Of a DNA stretch of 64,000 nt, positions 13,122 to 25,979 are shown in pieces. The stretch is from Apis mellifera (lineage: Eukaryota > Arthropoda > Insecta > Hymenoptera > Apidae), in assembly GCF_003254395.2 (NCBI RefSeq), contig NC_037647.1, positions 2,520,350-2,584,349 on the forward strand, read 5' to 3'. Each line of letters begins with the position of its first letter. The stretch's first letter is position 1. The notes under the pieces were generated by a model that was not told where the DNA came from, searched no databases, and saw nothing but the letters and a program-made list of their open reading frames with translations. A program made the translations under genes and the position numbers.

Positions 13122-13160
13122 CTGTGTAAACGTCGAATCAATGAGGTGGATGGAGGAATA

Positions 13161-13198
<38 letters not shown>

Positions 13199-16100
13199 TT
13201 CGGATCGATAGTTACCGTTCATCGCCTTCTCGGCACCGAGTTTCGCTAGCCACCTGTCCTCCAAGTATTTATTTACCTCCAACACGCTCATGGGTCGCTT
13301 CTCAGCTTTAGGGTCCAGCAATCGCTTGAACATTCTGTGTAGATATCGAGATAATGAAAATTAAATAATATTTTAGAATGATTAATTCGTCGTGAAAATA
13401 GATATCTCGAATAAGGTAACTTGGTAATTTAATATTTTTAGGATAGTTTTATTGAAAATTGTTTTACCATCGAAATTTATTTAATTGTTCGATTGATTTT
13501 AGTAAAGTTTCAAATATTTTGAGTTTCTTAGAATAAAGGCATTTAATTAGGATCTCTTATTAAATTTAACGAAATCTTTCTTTTTTTATAATAACTTCTT
13601 TAGAAAAATTTCATGTTAAATTTGTGTTTTAATTTATTTTTAAATAATTTTAAATATTTCCAAGTGAAAATATGAAATTTTAAGCAAATTTATGGGAGAT
13701 CCTAGTAACAACAGCTTGATACTTTAAATAGATTTTCAAAGCTTCGGATCTTATGTAATGTGATAAGTTGAAATTGATTTCGTAAATTTCATAAATTTCG
13801 TATCGTTCGATCCATAAATAAGATTCGTTATTTCGTTACGTTCAATAATGCTTCAGAGACAATAAATCATTTGATTCGGGGGTAGATTGGTTTTAGACGT
13901 TCTTGCGCTTGTTTCGAAAACAAACGAAAGCTAAAATGGAAACATTTCCCGGTATTGCCCTCTTTAAGCGACCTCGGAATATAATCTGTTGCACCGTAAA
14001 CCCTTTCGTTTGTTTTAACACGTAATAATATCAACTTTGAATTTTCTTTTTATCAACTTCCTATCCCTTTAACGATTTTGACATCAATTTGTATGTTCAA
14101 CTTGCTATTTACTTAGGTTATCATACGATCTAAAAGATTTGTTTCATTCGTTCTGTGAATTTTAAAAACTGATCCAAAATTAAAAATTAGGAAATTCAAA
14201 AAATCCAAATCGAAATATCTAAATTCACTATGATAAAATAATTTTACTTTTTAATAAAATTTCAAAAATTTTTTTTTTTAAGTGAGACCTATAATATATT
14301 ATAATAAAATATAATATGCGATTTAGCATCTTGGAATACTCAAAAAATTAATTAATGGATCTCAGAACGATGATACAAGTTTTTGAAAACACAATATATA
14401 AAATCCTTCGTATAATAATCCTTTCATTAATTCTTACGAATATTGAATGCCAAAATAATTTGACAAGAATATTCCAGCGGCAGTTTAACAGAGGCTGGCG
14501 CCTGATCCACAATAAGAAACTGACCTCTGCGCCCGTGAGCTGATCAGCTGAAATAATTTCGGTTTCTTGGCTATGTTGAGCGTCGCGTTGTGCCAGTTTT
14601 GATATCTGGTGTAACGCGGATCGTCCAACGCCGCCTTCTGCCATGGCAAACATCCGGTCAGACAGACAAATAGGACAATGCCGAATTGCCAGACGTCGTG
14701 CGACGTGAGAGCTCTGAAAACGGCAAACGTAAATAAAGTGCACGTATATGCATATTTTGTCATTCACGATCACGCGATTTCGAAGGATCAATCCTTCCAT
14801 TTTTAAACGATAGTGGGTGGATATATATATATATATGATACAAATTTCACAAAGGACCAGATCAATTTCGTTGAAGATTTATGATTACGGTATATCGAGA
14901 ATTATTAGAAAATTTAGATGGAATAAAGATTTCTTATCTCTTCAATGGTAAATAATTTTATGACATTTTAAGATTTATTTCATTGTAATTATTGACTTCA
15001 AATTTATATTTTACGTAAGATTTCGTATGAATTATTTATTAATTCATAAAAAGTTTATATATGATGCATATAAGCTTGATTACATATTCATGATTATACC
15101 ATTGAAAAGATTGAATATTATTATTTTTCATTGCTTGGTATTTAGAGAGTTGAGAAATAATATCCTACAATATATCATTCTTAGTGAAAAATTAAATTTC
15201 TTGTATTAACTTGTCTTTGCCTTTTGGCTTGTTAAATCCTTCAAAATTGATTTACATATTTCTTAATACCTTGTATAAATTGTCATTTAAAAAAAAGGAA
15301 GATGAATAATTTCTTTGAACTTTCAAAATTATGGAATCATGGATCTATATAGAAAAAAAAAAATGCAATAACATAAATAAAGGGAGTAAAATATTGGATT
15401 AATTGGTGATAATGGTTCAATCGTATAATTACTTGTACGTTTCGTCAGTGTCGATCTGCAATACCTCGGGCGGCGAATACGGCAGCCACTCGTTGTGTCG
15501 TCGCACCACAGTGTTCACTCGCCTTGTTTCACCAAAATCGCACAACTTGATCCGCGAGAAGTCACTTCTGAACACGAGGATATTGTCGAGCTTGATGTCA
15601 CGGTGCACCAATTCTCGGCTGTGAATATGATGCACGGCAGCCGCCAATTGCCTTGCAACCCTCTTCGCGTGAAGCTCGCCCAACCCCGTCTCCGTCACGT
15701 TGGACGTTAAGTCTCCTAAAAATGGGTGAATCATTTGAGACGTAATAAAATTTAAATGAGATAAAAATGGCATGATAAAGATATGCAAATGAGAAAGAAT
15801 ATCTTTTCATTCGGCGAGAATAATGGAGAAAGTGAAAGTTGAATAACCATTGAATAAATAATATAAGAAAGGTAAATTAAGAGGATGAGGTGACAGGTAA
15901 AAATTTTGGTCGAAGAAGAAAAATAAAAATTATTGCTTTTTAATAGATACGTTTTATTAAGGATTAAAGATGAAACGAAAAAAAAATTTAAATATCTTCG
16001 AAATATCTTTGAAGAGATTTGTTGTGCATATAATTTTCGAGTATTATTTCATGAGAATCTTAACTATTATACTGCAACTATTTCGGCTTGATTACAAATT

Positions 16101-19100
16101 TCTATGGAATGTGGCAAACGCAATGTCTGATCATCATCATTATGGTAACCTTTGTTGGATATTTTACCAAGAATAAGTAAAATGGATTGCCAGAGGATTA
16201 TTCGGTAAAAAGCAATAGAAATTTTAAAAAGAGGCAATAATTCATCGGCTCGACATTTCGCTGCCCTTTGTCTTTTTTTTCCCTTCTTCTTCGTAACTCG
16301 ATCGAGATCCCACCTCATCAAATATTCCATTATCCCTCGCATCTGAGGTCCCGCGGCTCCCAAGAATATTACTTTTAAGGTATTAATCCTATATGCACGG
16401 CACAACGTCTACTCCATATTTGTAGAATCATGGAAATCGAATAAAAATGGAAGTTGGTATTCATTACACGATCGAATAAAAGACGATAAACAATCGATGA
16501 ACGTATCCACTCATTTTTTTTTCATATTTATTTGAAACGTTCTTTCAAGATTCAAGCTCAACTGAACTTTATCTTCAGTCATCTCAATGAGAGCATAATA
16601 GAAGTATTCAATTTTTATTATTTTGACAAAATTGATTATATAAATATCAATTCCAATCAATGACAGAAGATTTAATCTAGTTTTTACTTGATTTGATTAT
16701 TAATATCGGACAACTCTTACCGAGCGGTGCGTATTCCTGACTGAAAACGTAGAAGCCAGCAGTCTCGAAGGCCACGTCGTAGGTGGTTATGATGTTCCTG
16801 TGCGCGGCCAGGTGTAGCCCGTAATGGAACTCGCGAAAGAAGTCCGAGATGCCGGTGTACGCCTTCGGCAGAGCTTTCAGCACCATCTCGGTCTGGGTGC
16901 TTCGATGCTCGGTCAGCAGGATTTTGCCGAACCATCCCTCGCCCACGATTTGCAGGATATCGAACTCGTCGATCAAATTCACCTGTTCGACAGAGTGAAG
17001 CGCAAGGATTCAGCTGTTCTTAATTTGAACAAGATTGGACGAATGGCGAATATTAAAGACACGATGCGACAACTGCTCTTTTGTATCGAGATATGGAAAA
17101 TGTGTGTATTTTTTTGATTCGAGGTATGCACAATTTTCATAAAAATTGGGATAGGTTTTTTGGAAGCAAGAGGATTTTTTACATTGACGAGTAGTGTGTT
17201 AAGGTTAGGATTGGATTAATTTAACATTTGAAAATCATTGATAAATTTTATTCCCTGTAATTTTAATTAATGGAGTTTTGATCAACTTTTGGGAAACGAG
17301 TTCCATCCTGTTTTTTATACGATTTATTATATAATGTAGAGAAGTTTGGAGAGGTTAGATTTTTTTTTAGAATTTTGAGGATTGAAGCTCGCGAGAGGTT
17401 TGTTTCAGCAATTTTTTATTCTGAAAAATTCTCTCTCTGCAGAGAGAATAAATATTTTAGAAACTAGTGAAATTTTAGACGAACCGTTATTTATTCGCGT
17501 GATCTATGATTTCATCCTCTTTATCGAAAAATTACAGTTTGACTCTGCCACAGAAATTCTTCAGAAAGAAATAAAACTTCACGCTACCGAGCCAACCTCT
17601 CATCTGCATACATTCGAGAAAAAATTCTCATTGAAAATCTCTGGCTCTGAAAAAAAGTTGCACCTCTGAAAAAAAGAATCGCATCATTCACACTTCTGCA
17701 AAGGAACATAAACTTCAGGAAGAGATCATGTTAACATCGTGCAAAAGACGCGTGATTTACACGTGTTGGAAAAAATCTAAAAAGGAAGCTGCCTCTGTTC
17801 AAAGTGACACATATATTTCACTATAACTTCAGAATCGAGTACATAAACATCTCTCGTAACAGTTTTAGTAGATTCTCAGCTTTCCCAAAGTCTCTCGAAA
17901 CTGCTCGGAGGTATGGGACAATGGATGATCCAACGTCGCTTTATTATACTCGAACACGCCGCAAGCAGGCAGTTCGCATGACTCGTTCGAGGTGTTAAAG
18001 GTTACAATCGCGTCGTGCACTGTCATAAAGTGGGCATCGAGCGAGAAAGTTGGTTTAGTGCCAGGAAATCGGCCCCGGTTCCTAGGTGTATGTATCGCGC
18101 TTAACATACCACTATTTCTGGATCTCGACGATAACTTGTGGCTGGAAACGCGGCCACGTGAATTATGCGACCAGGGGAATTCGATTATTGTTAAATACGG
18201 TGGGTGGTTCGTTAAACGGCGCCTAATACGTTTGCAACAAGTTGAGACATTGGAAGATACGTGCCTTATTTGCATTCAATGGAGAGGAGAGGTAATTTTC
18301 TGGAAATATACTTTGCCTCTGCTGACTGAATGTGACCACTTAAAGAAAATTATTACTATATTATGCTTCCACTTGAAGAAAATGCAAGTACAGGAAATGA
18401 AGTTGTTTAAAATTTTTTTTTAGAAATTTATGCTCTTCTTTTATAAATGATCCTCTATCATACGATTAGTTGGTAAAACATTATTGCTAAATCTTGAAGA
18501 TTGAGGATGAATGATTCAGGAAGTGATGATCACTTTGAGATACTTAGAATTCATTTTTCAAAGAATATTTCTATAATTATATTACTTTACAGTATTACTT
18601 AATTTTGAAAAGTAAAGTTCTTCATCGAGGTTTATTCTGAAAATGGTGAATGATAGAGTTAGAGGTGCTAGGAATTTTTCAGAAATATAACCCTTTTCGA
18701 TAACTATCCAAATATAGTTTTAATTTTAATATAATCAAAATAATAAAATACTATCCTATATATTATTTGAAAATCTTATTTAATCATTAATTATTATATA
18801 TATTATATTTTATTATAGTAATACTAAACTTTATAATTAATTCTTCAATTCTCGGTTAGGTTTAATTCAGAAACGTAAATTACTTTAAATAAGTAAGATA
18901 GATTTCAAGTCTTAATTCTTGTATAAGTGCCAACAATTTTGTACTTATCATTTACAACTCTATATTAAATATTTTAAAAAGGTCATATCATTGGCAAACA
19001 GTTTCACACTCATACTGATGTTAATTAAATCAAATTACGCGTCTTTGAATTTTTTTACGTTTCTTTATTCAAAATTATCATACTCGTGATTCATTGAAGA

Positions 19101-20176
19101 AGAAGGAGTATATTTCTAAAAATATAAAAAGCTAGATATAGTTCCGACACGTACCTTCAACGAAACGTCACTTAATCTTGAGAATCCTTTTGATCACTGT
19201 GGAACGATTGGTCGAATTTATTTGAGGAATGATTTTGTTGTTGTTTTTTCGAGCTTGTTCATTCCGCTCGTGATTCATAGAAGATCGCAGCCAAGAATGT
19301 TGGCTTTTGTTTGATCTTTGGTTAAGGAAAAAGTTGAAGAATCTCTTTACAATGATCCATAAGTAGAGTCGAATGCCAACTTCTTTATTTAGTTACTTTA
19401 GAGGGATATAAGTTGGAGGAATAAAAGCTTTGTTCACGAGTTATATTGAGTTTCTTATAGAAGTTGAAATCTTTATGGCTTCCTGAAAATTTGTAAAATT
19501 TATTTACTACCAATTTACTACAATGTACAACTTGAAATTTATTGATATAAACGGCCAAGAATCTGCATAATTTTACATAATTGTAAAATGACAATTCTGA
19601 TCTATCCATTATTTCGAGTTTGAGTATTATAAATTTCCTTTCTAATCTGAATTTTATATTTAAATTTAGGAGAAAGAGGATATTAATTAAGTGGACTCCA
19701 CATAACTTCTCCTCCATTTTGATTGATACACTAGTGCGATTTTTTTGACGAGTAAAAATCAATGAAAATTAAATAAAATTTTCAATCCCTTTATTATAAC
19801 AAAAATGTGTCAGATGCCAAAGAAGAAAACTAATAATCAAATTAATTCCTGCGATATCAAACAATCGGAGAACCCACTAAAAGATCGAGTAATGGCCCCA
19901 CTCATGGCACCCTTAATTTACCGTTTATCGTGTTTATTCGTCTCTTTCCGACTGGATCAACAGCTCTAGTCGATCGAATCGATCGAAAAATCATATTAGC
20001 CCAGCAGAGCCGTCAAAAGGGATCGGGAAACGATGGAAAAGAGCAGCGAAGGAATAGGGAGGGAAAAAAGAGGGTATCACGAGGAAGATTCGATTCTCCA
20101 ATCGAGTTACCTTCTCGAGCTCGAACTCTCGTATCCTGTGAATGGAGCCGCCGATGGCCTTCTTCATTAAGCTCAT
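11713..20176 (-). CDS. meng-po: Serine/threonine kinase, Meng-Po / SBK1 type (6 coding exons, 775 aa)
   Basis: Protein kinase of the SH3-binding-domain kinase (SBK) family, the group of Drosophila Meng-Po and vertebrate SBK1. Coding exons on the minus strand: 20111-20176, 16721-16982, 15433-15715, 14525-14713, 13216-13334, 11713-13121. All have GT-AG borders and phases that join in frame to a TGA stop at 11713-11715. Seen in the protein: glycine loop GEGWFG (36-41), catalytic lysine K58 (VLKAL), helix-C E73, HRDIKLDN (147-154), DFG (169-171), SPPE (190-193) and DVWQFG (210-215). The kinase domain covers about residues 29-300. The tail, about 308-775, is encoded in one exon, is rich in Ser, Asn, Arg and acidic stretches (around 365-389), and has no domain I recognise. 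The start is the first ATG after a good acceptor (gtcag before 20176); upstream in-frame codons lack ATG. Family assignment rests on strong recall of SBK-type sequence such as the long match REFHYGLHL and DVAFETAGFYVF. The downstream substrate is not visible. Confidence 0.9.
13163..13192. repeat. (GA)n microsatellite inside a 94 bp meng-po intron
   Basis: About 15 GA units. It occupies a third of the intron 13122-13215 and lies between donor and acceptor without touching either. Confidence 0.85.
13216..13334 (-). CDS. meng-po: meng-po coding exon 5 (end of kinase domain)
   Basis: Residues 267-306, MFKRLLDPKAEKRPMSVLEV onward, the usual last helices of a kinase domain. The intron that follows is only 94 bp and contains a (GA)n run at about 13163-13192. 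Confidence 0.9.
14525..14713 (-). CDS. meng-po: meng-po coding exon 4 (kinase C-lobe)
   Basis: Residues 205-266. Begins ALTSHDVWQFG after an acceptor ttttcag and ends before gtcagt, with the arginine codon split across the intron. It includes the LTGCLPWQKA stretch typical of SBK kinases. Confidence 0.92.
15433..15715 (-). CDS. meng-po: meng-po coding exon 3 (catalytic loop)
   Basis: Residues 110-204. Carries HRDIKLDN, DFG and the SPPE of the activation segment, so all catalytic residues are present. Acceptor tttttag; donor gtaatt after TAC AA. Confidence 0.93.
16721..16982 (-). CDS. meng-po: meng-po coding exon 2 (kinase N-lobe)
   Basis: Residues 23-109. Holds the glycine-rich loop, the ATP-binding lysine and the helix-C region. 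Acceptor cgaacag before GTG AAT; donor gtaagag. It ends after the first base of Gly110, which the next exon completes. Confidence 0.92.
16983..20110 (-). other. meng-po intron 1 (3.1 kb)
   Basis: Mostly AT-rich. A GC-richer block at about 17.87-18.30 kb is open on both strands and includes CACGTG near 18.16 kb (see findings). No splice-compatible kinase exon was seen in it. The other introns are 13122-13215, 13335-14524, 14714-15432 and 15716-16720, and hold nothing else that I can support. Confidence 0.6.
20111..20176 (-). CDS. meng-po: meng-po coding exon 1
   Basis: Encodes residues 1-22, beginning MSLMKKAIGG and ending in ELEK. The donor is gtaact directly after the AAG codon (phase 0), and the next exon continues VNLIDEFDIL. 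The sequence just upstream ends in gtcag followed by AATG, so a non-coding 5' exon probably joins here. Confidence 0.75.
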
Positions 20177-22240
20177 TCTGACGGACGGTCGCCGATCGTT
20201 CGCCACAGCCCCGAATTGAAGCCAAAATTCTCGTTTAACTGTCCGCAATGATCGACCAAGAGATCATGAACCTCGCATTCTGTCATTTCGCGATGAAGGA
20301 TCCTCGCTTTTTGTTTTCCTCCACCTCGCCCTCGCCTTGTCGATTCAACTTTGAATCATTTCTGTGAAATTGATGAATCTTAATTTTGGAATTGGATCGA
20401 TTATTATTTTTAGCAATTAATGTTTTATTTGTGTCCAATAATTGATTTTCGTTTAATCAGTTTAGTTTTGATTTTTCTTGAAGAGTATTTTCTTTTTTTT
20501 TAAATGTTAATGATCATTTTACTTTCTTGGGGATGAAACGAAGATAAAATATAAAAATTGGAGAGTCGTGGCAGAGTTAAGTGGCGAAACAAAGCGAAAT
20601 GAAAATATGTTTATCCTATGATTTGAAAAATTTAGATTGATTAAAAATTAGATTAATTTAGATTAATGAAAAAAAAACACTATTAATAAATTAACAAACT
20701 CGAAATAATTTTTAATTTTAATTTTACAAATTAAAAAGGAGAAAATTCTCGAATACCCTCAAAACTGTTCTATCAAATAACTTGCAGCTTGATATAACAG
20801 GTAGAAATTGACCAAAAGGGATTCCCTAAACCTCTCTGAGGAAATCCCCAAAGAACAACTTGTAACAAATTTGTCCGATTAACTTCCATTCCGTTTTCTC
20901 TCGAGCGTTACGTAAACGGCGTTAGAATTAGAATCCTCCATATCAGGCTGGCGGCGTTTTGTAACAACAAGATCCTGTTGAGAATTAAAGCGTTCGCCAA
21001 AGTGGTGGCGAAGAGTGGTAGGGGAAAGTTTGCCGAAAGCCACTTAAACCGCGATCACGTGCTTCCGCGTAGCCGCAAAGCGAAAGCGTAAGTTTTAGAT
21101 AATGCGCCCTTTGTGCGCCTGTGCGGGGTAACGACGCGTTTTCACCGAGTTACAAAGCTCGTAAGTGGGCACACGGTCTCCTCATGAATGGGAGGAAAGA
21201 GAAACAGGGTGGCGGAGGGAAAAGGGGGATGAAGGCGGGATGGAGGAGAAAAAAGTGGCGGAAGGAGAAGCTGGGGAGAGTGAGTGAGAGAGAGAGAGAA
21301 GGGAGAAAAGTTTGGTGAATGGCGCCTTGCGCCGAGGAAGGTTGAACTGCCATTTCGTCTCGAAGGAAAAAGATACTTGGTTGTATCGTGTTCAAAGATC
21401 GTGGAAAAAGGATCGAAAAAGCTCGCGCGCGTTTGATGTTCAGCTACTTCCGATGGAGAACGCGTTTTCGCGATACAGAGCGGTGCATTCAGACCATGAA
21501 ACATTCATGCTCGCGCGGAGATGAGAAAGAGGGGGGGGGAGAGGTATCGATGCAGTGGAGAAAAATAACGCGGGGTGAAAGGAGAGAGCCGTGAAAATAA
21601 AGCTTGAAAGTGGAGAATATTTCGAGAAGAGAAATTAGAGATGCGTTAATTCTGATTAATTTTTTGCGACCATATCTGATAACTTCTTAATTATCGGAAA
21701 TTCTCTAGTGTCTAGTGATTTTTTCAATTGGAAGATTAACTTTCAAAGAACCAGAGAATATTACAAATAGATTCATTTTTATCATTTTATCGTATGTGTA
21801 TCTTATATAATTGATTATAATTATTTTATAGGTAGTTCTAGTGCAAATTTAAATTATTTCTCTAAAGATTGATCGATAAATGAAAATGTAATATCACTCG
21901 TGAAAATTAAACGCGTCAAAAAGTTTGATAATTGGCACGATTAATATTAATATTAAAATAATACTAGAATTTCAGGAATTTTATTATATGTTATTTCAAT
22001 TAAGTTTTATTATTATATTCTTTTTTATCATTAGTTCCATAATCAATTAATTATTTTATTTTTTATTGACACATTGTTGGATATATTATAAAAATATAAA
22101 GAACGAAAATTTTCTTTTGTTTTTTTTTTTTTAATTGATCATTCACATGAAATTTAATAAGATAAAATGATGGAGAATCATATGTTAATGTATTAATAAT
22201 CAAACGATCAGATAGAATTAACTAATTTACTAGTTTTTCG
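20177..22240. other. meng-po upstream region
   Basis: AT-rich except for a CpG-rich block at about 20.88-21.60 kb with purine-rich (GAGA, GGAGAAAAAG) runs. ORFs there are simple-sequence shadows. The block may be regulatory or part of a 5' UTR; no gene is supported. Confidence 0.4.
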
Positions 22241-22616
22241 TTACTCTGGATGGTTAGACGAAGGAATATTAAAGCATTTATTCGGTGTTCTGAAAAGATC
22301 GTTGTTAGTGTGTAGTATACACGTGCCGAGAACAAAAATAGCACCAGATTCCAAGCTATAATTCATATGTAGTTGTACATTATTCGCTCGGATAAGTTGT
22401 TCCTGCTTTCGATTTTGCATGGCTGCTATTTCTTTTGCTAATGGAGGATCTAACAGACTCGTATTTCTGATTTGCGATATGTAATTGTTACGCAAGTTGA
22501 AACACAACGAAACGCTGCAAATCTCGGCCGGCACATATGAATTTATCGTCATTCGCCAAATTTCGTTTACTATATCGTTTGCATATCCATCTGGATACGA
22601 CAACTTCTTTCTCTGA
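22241..22616 (-). CDS. Unrecognised coding-like exon
   Basis: A 120-codon open stretch ending in TGA, preceded by an acceptor-like acgtatcag at about 22617. It reads RKKLSYPDGYANDIVNEIWR and on, with a balanced amino-acid mix and ending NIPSSNHPE. There is no ATG near its beginning, so the N-terminus must lie in another exon to the right, if it is real. I recognise no family. It lies on the meng-po strand, 2 kb upstream of that gene's first coding exon, so it could be a separate small gene or an alternative 5' exon. Confidence 0.35.
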
Positions 22617-23284
22617 TACGTACATATCTATTTAATTTCATTTGATTTCGAACGAATTAAAAATAAATAAATTTGCATTTCAAAATAATTTAATTGCAAT
22701 TAAATATAGAAATATTATTCAATGTATATAAATTACATTCTATTTTAGAATGATTAACAGTTCATTATAATATAAAATGTAATTATTTAGATTTAACCTA
22801 AAAGTAGAAGAAAATGGAATACTCAACTGTATCTAAGAAAATTTCACGGGACAATGATCAATCCTTCTTTGGAAAATCACAATTGTCGGTTAAACAATCG
22901 CTTTTTCGATTCTTATCGCACTTTCCCGAAACACAATCGAAACTTAGTCACTTTCTTCAAACGAATGGTACGCTTTACAAAATGTTTCTTTCCCAACTTC
23001 CATGCGCGCACTAGCGTTAATTCGTATACCTTTGGCACTTGGTTCCAAGAATTCGCTCAGCCAACCCGGGCTACAATTAATCCACGAAAATGTCACCAAC
23101 ACCGCTTAATCATGTGCACACACTTCCCCACCGTCAACTTCACACTTTATCACAAAAAATCACGATCAAGACGGCACGGATATATTTATTTCTCCACGAT
23201 GAAGTCGAATTGGACTCGTCCATGCAGCTGTAAAACCGTGTCTGCCGAGATCTTTCGTGATTTTACAACGACTCCCGTGTTCGC
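22617..23284 (-). other. Possible 5' UTR exon and intron
   Basis: GTG-rich minus-strand sequence at about 23030-23285 follows the TATA element. The part nearer 22617 is AT-rich and ends in the acceptor of the unknown exon. No coding exon seen. Confidence 0.3.
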
Positions 23285-23314
23285 TGCACACTTCGACTGT
23301 CTGCAGTATTTATA
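23285..23314 (-). promoter_or_regulatory. Possible TATA promoter, minus strand
   Basis: TATAAATA reads on the minus strand at 23314-23307, and a CAG initiator-like A falls about 29 bases downstream at 23285. The 250 bases that follow on that strand are rich in GTG/AGTG words, typical of insect 5' UTRs, and end in a possible donor gtatac at about 23029. It would suit meng-po or the unknown exon at 22.2 kb. The plus strand also reads TATAAAA here, so direction is not certain. Confidence 0.35.
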
Positions 23315-25920
23315 AAACACCGACCGGAAAGCGCGACTGGTGAGCTGATTTTGGCGCCGAGCCGGCTTGGCCGCTGACGCCTCGACGTGGACATCGTCTT
23401 CGTGGATAACGATTGTCGTTCTCCGGAAGGAGGATATGTTTTTCGAATTTCCAAGAAAAAAATCGTAAGATAAGTCGGAACAGGGCAGGATTTAACCGAG
23501 TTTAGAGGGTTTGACTCGTGTTTCGTTCGCGGTGACCGCCGCCATTTTTGTGTTTTATACGAGGAACCACGTGCCAGACGTGTAAATCGCGATCCCCAGA
23601 AAATTAATGCGTCTGCGTCGCGACGTGATGAGCTTTCTGCGAGTTTTATGGGAACGATGAGTAATTCGCGAGTTATTTTCACGGATGTGGAAACGCGCTT
23701 CCCCTGGGGAAAAGTGGAACAACGATGGAGGTACGTACAACGAGAAATGTATCGAGCGTTTTATTCGAGCGTTACAATTGCGTTCATTCGCGATTATTCG
23801 TTTCTGATAGAAAAATTAGTTTCTGTAAGAAGAAGATGATGATCTGTACGGGAATATTTGGCGTGCTATTCGTGGAATTTTATTAGTTTTATTAGTTAAT
23901 TTTATAGATTGTAAAAATATTTTTTATATGTACATACATATAAGAAATGTTATGATAGGATTGTTTCTCTATATTCTTTGTGTTTTTTATCCATATTTGG
24001 ATGAAGCACGGAAAATTAATGATAATGATTGAGAAAAAAGATTGGTTTTTCTCCCAAATTGGTTGTTAAATTTTTGAGAATGAAAGGATTATGCAATTAA
24101 TAAAATTATGTGATTAATAGTGCAAGCATGATTTAAATTATTCCGCCAATATTTGGTCCGTGCACTACGGACATCTATCGATAGTTTCTTGAACTATATT
24201 CTCCTTTCTTTTGAGGTTTTTATTTGATTCATTCGATAATTATAACTTTTTTATAATTTGATTTACGGTTTTTTTTTATTGATTAAAATATATAAATAAC
24301 ACATGGGTTAGAATCTATATTTAATTTTTTACAGATTTATAGGGACTCTATATTCTTTTTCTTTATCATTTTAGTAAATTCATTTCCATTATTATCGACT
24401 CAGTAAAAAATAAAATTATAGAAATAATAAATTATTAATTAACTTTAAAGAGGTATGTATTTGTACATATCTAAAAAATAATATCATGAAAGTATAAGTA
24501 TATTTTTATTTCAGTTAAAAATATATATATACTATTATGATAAATTGCTATAAATATAATAATTATGTATTATTCTAATAGGAAAATCATTTTTCATTAT
24601 AACCATAAAAATTGTTTATTTTCGAACATATTCATTATTGTTTCCATTGATTTTTTATAAAAGAAAAGAAAAGTCATTTCCTATTAAACTTCTATAGCAA
24701 TATAGATAAGAATAAACGTGACATATAATACTTTGGAGATCATCTGACCTCTGTCATTTTTACATCATATATGTTTAATATCATTTGTAGTCGTAATAGT
24801 AATTTTACATTAATATTCATTATATATTAATTAACAATAAATCACAGTAATCAACACTAATTTTGAGTTAAGTAACATAAATCAACTATATAATCATACA
24901 GGACAAGTAATATATGTCAATTATATTGTGAGGTATATCAAGAAGTATATATCAACAATATAATTCTAAATTTTTTAGTATTAAAAAAATTGTTAAAAGA
25001 CATTCCAGAAAAATGATAAATGGACAAAGATCTTATAAAGATCTATGAAATATTTTTCTTGTATTTCATATAATAACATATATATTTTATGCATGGTGAG
25101 TATATTTTAGATTTTTTGATAATGGATATTCGAATATAATTATTATGCTTAAAAATTAATGCATTAATAACATAAGATAATTAATAGAGATTCAATTGAA
25201 TTTTGAAAAGAATTTTAAAATAAAGATATATATCCAAAATTTTCGTATTTTCATATTTGAATATCTTGCAATATCTTTAATCAAAATTGTTTTTCAAGCA
25301 GATATAAATAATAGCAATGATTTTAAGGTATATACACATATATAATATTAAAATGAATAAGAAAAATTAAGAACGAATGTAATATTGAATTAATAAATTC
25401 GTATGTTTTATTCATTTGCAATTATATATGTTGGAATCGGATTAAAAGGATATATCATGTTATATTCTTTTTTAAATAATATTAATAATAATATAGGTCA
25501 ATGGTGATTTACTTATCTCGAGCTTCTCGCTTGTTTTTCGAATTTTTTTTATCCCAAAAACAATTGCAATTCAAATAGTACACGTATTGCTATTATATAT
25601 TGCCGGTAAGCAAATGATTTATTTCGAAAATATATTATATTTTTCAATAGAATTGCAATGGAATATGTAGAATGCAATTTCTAAATAGGAATTTCTAAAT
25701 AATTTTCAATAATTATTTACTTATTTAATTATATATTAATTTATGCATATAAATTATTTGTTAACTGGACTAAATATATTACAAATTCAAATTTTTTCTT
25801 TTTCTATATACACATTTCATTAAATTTAATAACTTTTATAAGTTATTATAATTTTATTTCATTTCTTTCTATTAAATAATATTAAATATCGTTATAAATA
25901 TATTTACACGTTTTAAAACT
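23315..25920. other. Intergenic spacer between the two kinase promoters
   Basis: 23.3-23.85 kb is CpG-rich and includes ggcgcc. 23.9-25.9 kb is almost pure AT-rich sequence with short (TA)n runs and no credible exon on either strand. Confidence 0.5.
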
Positions 25921-25958
25921 TCGCGCGGTCTTGTGACGCCAATAGTATGCCACGTGTG

Positions 25959-25973
25959 CCAGTAGGTGGCGCC
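25959..25973 (+). promoter_or_regulatory. CTCF-like insulator motif
   Basis: CCAGTAGGTGGCGCC fits the CTCF core (AGGTGGCGCC in insects). It lies in the sharp AT-to-GC transition just before the probable SNRK first exon, a few bases after an E-box CACGTG (25951-25956). Motif match only; binding is inferred. Confidence 0.5.
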
Positions 25974-25979
25974 AGCGTG

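Noticed and set aside
12872..13333. 153-codon minus ORF that reads through the last meng-po intron
   Set aside because: After the true exon (ends 13216) it continues into a GA-repeat intron, giving a Ser-Leu repeat; splicing gives a better protein.
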